Positions 59,193 through 64,000 of a stretch of 64,000 bases of DNA are shown here, piece after piece (the stretch's first letter is position 1; each line of letters starts with the position of its first letter). Source of the stretch: Iris pallida. Taxonomy: Eukaryota; Streptophyta; Magnoliopsida; Asparagales; Iridaceae. A program made the position numbers and the translations under genes. The stretch spans positions 7,629,580 through 7,693,579 of the forward strand of contig JANAVB010044017.1 in assembly GCA_029216955.1 (NCBI GenBank). The letters are read 5' to 3'. The notes beneath the pieces were generated by a model. It did not search any database. It was given only the letters and a program-made list of their open reading frames with translations, and was not told the DNA's origin.

Positions 59193-61607
59193 TGTAACGC
59201 CCCAGTCCCAAAATACGTAGGACCAAGTACGTAGACATGCCAGCTGTATACATACAAAATATATAGACCTCGTATGTATACATAAGCTGTAAATGTAGTA
59301 ATCCAAGACAACTAAATCTCATCCATAATGAAAGGATTTATAATATAGAAATCAACTTGAATATTTATGATACAATCGTTGGGCGGAGACAAAGTCCACT
59401 ACCAACTAATTTAAACAGAGAAGAAATATACAAAGAAAGTGATTGGTCAAGCGAAGCAATGACAAGTCCAAAAGCAGTCATCACGAAGAAAGAATGGCCT
59501 TAGCTAGAGCACCTGCAAGAAATCACGAAAACACACACCTGGGGAAAAACCAGGTCCTCAGAGGGACGTAACAAGACACATAATATCATGCCGATAAACT
59601 GAATAAATAAGCTCAACAGAAAAGTATGCATGAGTAAAGGTTCCTAACCATTCTATGTGACATGCATTTTGAGGACAACGTTTACGCAGGGGCTGTAACG
59701 GATTCACGCAAGCAAGTAATAGAAAGTGGCCAGCAAGTAGCGCTCATCCGAGACGCTATCGGCCTGGGCAGAAGGTAGTGCTCATGAGAGTCACCCTCGG
59801 CCCAAGATGTGTGTAAAAGTAAAATGTAGCCCCTACTCTAATAACTGTCCCCTCCCCCCAATGATACTACACATGTGTCGACTCCACGACACTGTTTAAT
59901 CCTTGATAACTGCCAAGTCTTCTACACAATCTATTGGCAGTTATTCCTACGCATGCGCACGGGAGATCAGCCTACACGCAAGTGACCTCTATATGATACT
60001 CACAACTCTCACACACAACTCGTGTATAATCGTGCCAAGTCAATGAGACACTCTAAATTTGACGGTAGTCCCTTAACTCTAAGCCAATTTTATAAAATAT
60101 TGTAATTTGCATCTACATATAATTTAGAAAGAAATAACTGAAAAATAAATACGACATGCATGATATTGAGCAGAAATTTAAACAGTAAAGGCAAGGTGTC
60201 TTGCCTGCGGTGCGAGAAAGGCAAATCCAAGAGTAGCAAGTGTCAGCACCCAAAACTCACAAATCACAGATGACTCCAGTCGCTGAAACAAACATAAAAA
60301 ATGATCTCGGTGAAGAAGATATACCTAGGAAACGCCTGTCCAAAAGTCAAATTCTGGAACAGGTCAAAATCGTAATTTTGGGTCAAAACGATGTCCGCCG
60401 TAGGACCCGCTTTGCACCGAAATGCGCGCCAGAACCTACGGTCCCTAAAGTCGTCAAACTACATGTCTACAGATTTGTTTTGACGAGACGAACCCAACGG
60501 TATGTCCAATTTTGGATTCCGGTGGGCCGTGCACAAAATCGTCCGTTGAGTGGGATTATGGGCCCGCCAAAATAGCGTCCCGACCAACGGTCTCAGAATC
60601 GGACTAAACTTGGCATACAGGACCAGAAAAATATTTTGAGTCCAATGGCGCAAGTTTCGTCGCGATTTGATGAGTGTGCACAAAGTAATTGGAAAATACC
60701 GAAAATGCCCGATACGCAAAAATGCGACGGATACGGACCAAATTCGTCGCGCACACGCAACCAATTTGACTTCCGTCAATTCTCGCACGTCCACAAATTC
60801 GATACGGACCTTTCGGTACTCTCGGTTCGCGACGGGGTCGCCCGGTTTGTCGGGACGTACCTCGTACGGGGTTTTAAGTGTTTTTGAAAACTGATTTTTC
60901 GAGATATTTAATTTAATTAAAAACTGAAATTTATTGCTGAAATAAATAAAACTATTTGAAGGGATGAAAGAGGGTCACGTGGGCTATCTACACGAATTTA
61001 CGGATCTACAATCGGATTAGAATTGAAGGAGAATTGATTGGAAAAGTGGAATACCTTGATGTTAAATTTTGTCGTTATTGTGGGTGTTTGTTGTCGTCGT
61101 TGCTGTCGTTGCTGTCGCCGTGGTAACCGAAAGACGGTGCTGTAGCGACGGGACACGCTTGTAAGGAGGATGGAGGAGAAAAGAAATTAGGGTTTGCGTA
61201 GGAGGCGGCCGTGTTGTAGCTGCTGCAAGTTGTTTGTTGGTTAACTAAATATATTAGTTGGCCCCTAATGAAATACTTGTTGCTGAATGCAATTGGGCGT
61301 GGGTCCTCCCCTTGCACGCTAAGCTGGCGTGGGTGGTCGGTTTCCCACTTGGTGGGGCCGACACATGCCATTATATATAAATATATATATATATATTTTT
61401 TTTTAAACTAATCTTATTCTTATCCACAACCTTTTGTTATATATATAATTATATATATCATACGTTTATAACCATGACATGCACAGCAAACTTTTGAAGT
61501 TGGAATTGGTGGTCGGGTGGGGCCGACCACCATAATGCCTTTTTCTTTTTCTTTTTTCTTTTTTTTTTTCTTTTTATTCTAAATCTATTTAACATTTATT
61601 CATATCT

Positions 61608-61639
<32 letters not shown>

Positions 61640-61873
61640 GGATATATCCATAAAAATCTATTTAAATCCAAATAATAATTTAAATATTATATAACCAAAT
61701 ATTGAACATATATTAAAACATATCTACATGTACATATAAATTCAATTCACAATAAATCCACTCAAATTAATAATAATATCTTAATAGAATAAACATATTT
61801 AATAAATTCCTACAAAATAAATTTAAGTCTAATAAAATAATAAAAACATTTTTTTTTAAATAGGGGTTTTACA
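59193..61873 (-). repeat. 5' LTR of element D
   Basis: 2681 bp, begins tgtaacgcccc and ends ggggttttaca, nearly identical to 53246-55910. It would contain the promoter, but I could not place a single convincing TATA box among the AT-rich tracts. Confidence 0.94.
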
Positions 61874-63436
61874 AGTGTTATGTGGTGTTGTATATGTTAA
61901 GGGTATATTGGAGTAAGCAGATGAGCATGGTAGGCAGTGGGCCGTGGCATTGGCAGCTAGGCAACAAGAGTTGTAGGCAGCAGGGCATTGTCTTGTTTGT
62001 CTTACAATTTTTGGGCTTTGCATTTGCAAGCAGTACCTTGCCTTGGCAAGGTTTGCATTAGCCAAGCAAGTACAGCAGTTGTATGTACTACAACATTTGA
62101 GACAGCAAGGGGATATCCCTCGAGTAGAGTTGGTCAGGGCCTACTTGGCCTTGGTATAGCCTTGGACAAGTAGATCACAGGCCATTGCAGGTGTATCCTA
62201 GTATTTCTAGTGAGAGTGGTTAATGTGAGTGTGTGTGTGCTTGTGTTGTATGAGAGTTTAGATGTTAGTTTATGAGTCAGCGGTTAGCATCCTAGTTGTA
62301 TCAGAGTTTGGGGGTCTTTTGGTTTCCAGTTAGAGATAATGTTAGTAGAGGGTTATTATAGGATGTGAGTTAGTTAACCTAAAATGTTAGGTATGTATCC
62401 TGTAGAGTATCCTAGCAAGTTAGGATATGAGTTGGTGTCAGGATTTTGATGTTCAGTAAGAGATATCAGTAGTATCTCAGATTTGGACATCTACATAGGT
62501 GTTAGTGTATAGGCTAGGCTTGGTATTAGAGGTTTTGGAGTTTCATGTAGAGTATCATAGGTTAGTGTTATATTAGTATCCCAAATAGGGTTGAGGGAGT
62601 ATCAGAAGTGTTTTGGAGTTTCATGTGGAGTATCATAGGCTAGTGTGGTTAGATATTGGTTCAGATTAGTGTAGCTAGGTTAGAATGTTAAGTTAGAGAT
62701 GTATGTTGGTATGGTATCTATGAGATGTTCCCAGATTGAAGTATCAGGTGTTAGAGAGTGAGGGGAGTAATGGACAGCAAAGGGGTTAGGCTTGGCTTGC
62801 TTTGTATGGCATTAGCAGTAGCCACAGCAACTGCAGGGCATTGCCTTGTCCTACAGAACATTGCATCAGCAACAGCAGTATGCAGCAACCTCTGCAGCAT
62901 GCAATTGCAGCAGTTGCCGCCGCAAGCCTATGTAGGGAGCAGCTGTATGCAAGTAGCAGGACAGTATCTTGTAGGCCATGGGTTAGAGTGGTGTTAGAGT
63001 ATCCTAATGTTAGTCTTTTTAGTGTGGTTTTGATATCGATTCAGTTAAGCTAGTACCTTAGGATTTGTGTCTTGATGTTAGGATATTTGGATATCTTAGT
63101 ATCCTAATAAGAGGGGTTGTGTCCAATGTGGAAGTATTAGTTAGTTTAGATGTTAGTATAGTGTCTATATCATGGGATATGTGTATCTTGAATATTAGGT
63201 TATATATATGGCCTTGGTTAGGTGGGCGGTTTAGTTTTGTTAGTTGTTAGGATATCTAGATGTATAGCTAGGATATATCTATATTTTTGGTAAGGGTGTT
63301 TATCTACTAGCAAGCTAGATGAGGGTTTAGCCTATAGTCTAGGATAGAATGTTATTATATGTAAATATACATGTATAAGAGTATTTTGGGTATGAATAAC
63401 TAGACTAAGGTATCTTAGTAGGTGGTGACTTGATAT

Positions 63437-63740
63437 AGGATATTAGACCTAGATTTGACCATGTTTGACCAAAGTTGATTGTTTTGACTGAAAGTCAACT
63501 GCAAGTCAACATTAGACCTAGATTGGACTAAGAGTTGACCAGTTGACAAAAAGTCAAAGTGAGTCAACCATTAGCCTAGTGTGATCTAGATTGGACTAGG
63601 AGTTGACCAGAGTTGACCAATTGACAAAAGTCAATTGTAAGTCAACCTTTGACCCAGTTTGGACTAGTTTGACCTAGTTTGACTTAGTGTGACCTAGTGT
63701 GACATAGTTTGACTTAGTTTGACTGAATTTGACCTAGATT
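63437..63740 (+). promoter_or_regulatory. Dense W-box-like array in LTR F
   Basis: About fifteen TTGAC words, many as GTTGACC, plus several GTCAA on the other strand within 300 bp. It is followed about 120 bp later by the caggtgagtacattc block. TTGAC(C/T) is the WRKY core. Some of the density reflects a tttgacctag short repeat. Confidence 0.5.
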
Positions 63741-63860
63741 GCATAGCATACACTAGAATATCATGACATACACTGTCCAACCCTAATTAATTCATGATAT
63801 CTCATCCTTAGGTCTGTGACATCACTCTGAGCATCGATTCTCATTGACAGCTCAGGACCG

Positions 63861-63883
63861 CAGGTGAGTACATTCTCTGATAG
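63861..63883 (+). promoter_or_regulatory. Conserved GTGAGTACATT block in LTR F (splice-donor-like)
   Basis: cag/gtgagtacattctctgatag matches the blocks in LTR A (1842-1864) and LTR E (25768-25790). The first nine bases are an ideal plant 5' splice site. Use as a donor is inferred. Confidence 0.45.
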
Positions 63884-64000
63884 TTTTTATTGTCATGATA
63901 TCTGCTATATTCGATTCAGTTGTAGTATTTTACTTGATTTCCGACATGATGGTACATGGACTAGTATACGTCAGATCTTGTCATGAGATGTTATTCCTAG

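Larger units (their letters stand above)
53246..61873 (-). mobile_element. Element D: young non-coding LTR element
   Basis: An 8.6 kb element with TSD agtgt (53241-53245 and 61874-61878), inserted 40 bp from element C's target duplication. LTRs of about 2.67 kb are nearly identical. The 3.3 kb interior has a primer site and polypurine tract but no gag or pol. It is non-autonomous and recent. Its Ile-type primer site and ggggcgttaca LTR end tie it to the same mobilisation system as A and B. Confidence 0.93.
33040..64000 (+). mobile_element. Element F: one long LTR broken by four insertions, running off the right edge
   Basis: The start reads (c)gtcactaccacttttctagg, a near match to the element-sense LTR start of A (tgtcactaccacttttctag). 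Pieces of the same LTR family as E lie at 33040-35008, 36222-36315, 39216-39379, 53206-53245 and 61879-64000. They are separated by a solo LTR, a LINE, element C and element D. Three of the four insertions are bounded by TSDs. The GAGTACATT block and W-box array near 63440-63883 match the part of the E LTR about 1.2 kb before its end, so the LTR probably ends a little beyond the window. No coding region of F is visible. Confidence 0.7.
61879..64000 (+). repeat. Last visible segment of LTR F
   Basis: Continues the LTR after element D. It holds a GC-richer block with gcagca runs (61910-62180 and 62760-62990), a long tract of tagtatcNtag words (62260-63420), the W-box array and the GAGTACATT block. 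Similar tracts occur in the same order in LTR E on the opposite strand. No gene features in the short open frames here. Confidence 0.65.

Noticed and set aside
30..63990. tRNA, rRNA or conventional host genes
   Set aside because: I looked for cloverleaf-like segments and for non-transposon coding blocks on both strands and saw none. The primer sites resemble tRNA 3' ends only because they are complementary to them.

Overview
This is a gene-poor plant nuclear window built almost entirely of nested retrotransposons. The evidence for a plant is the mix of elements: a Tekay/Del-like chromovirus with a C-terminal chromodomain, a Tat-clade element with a second, archaeal-type RNase H, plant L1-type LINE fragments, and a primer site that fits plant tRNA-Ile(AAU). 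The depth of nesting and the 1.2-4.4 kb LTRs suggest a large genome. I cannot name the species. I see no conventional host gene, no tRNA or rRNA gene, and no CRISPR array.

The nesting can be read from target-site duplications (TSDs). The left part is a LINE (28504-29236) hit on one side by element E (minus strand; 5' LTR 24570-28503, leader 24353-24569, gag remnant 1-789, continuing off the left edge). Inside E sits element A (817-24347, minus, TSD agata). It is a 23.5 kb chromovirus with 4.1 kb LTRs and a degraded gag-pol. Inside A's pol sits element B (7101-17310, plus, TSD gcatc), a non-coding LARD-like element with 4.45 kb LTRs around 1.3 kb of internal DNA.

On the other side the same LINE is hit by element G (29237 onward, plus, tRNA-iMet primer site, decayed gag and protease). 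G's pol is cut by element F at about 33040. From there to the right edge, F is a single very long LTR broken by four insertions: a solo LTR (35009-36216, TSD tccac), a 5'-truncated LINE (36370-39120), Tat-clade element C (39385-53200, minus, TSD gttgc) and element D (53246-61873, minus, TSD agtgt). D is non-coding. Its two LTRs differ by two substitutions and a few repeat-length changes, so it is the youngest insertion here.

The most unusual content is in element C. An antisense gene-like unit between integrase and the 3' LTR has its own TATA box and a probable intron. An exact 55-bp tandem array lies beside it, and the motif AGCCGCATG recurs in nearly every non-coding part of the element. 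Elements A, B and D (and E, in damaged form) share a primer site that fits tRNA-Ile(AAU) instead of the usual initiator Met. Several LTR families also share W-box arrays, a splice-donor-like block and a conserved 3' terminal block. Elements A, C and G decay mainly by in-frame TAG/TAA codons with few frameshifts.
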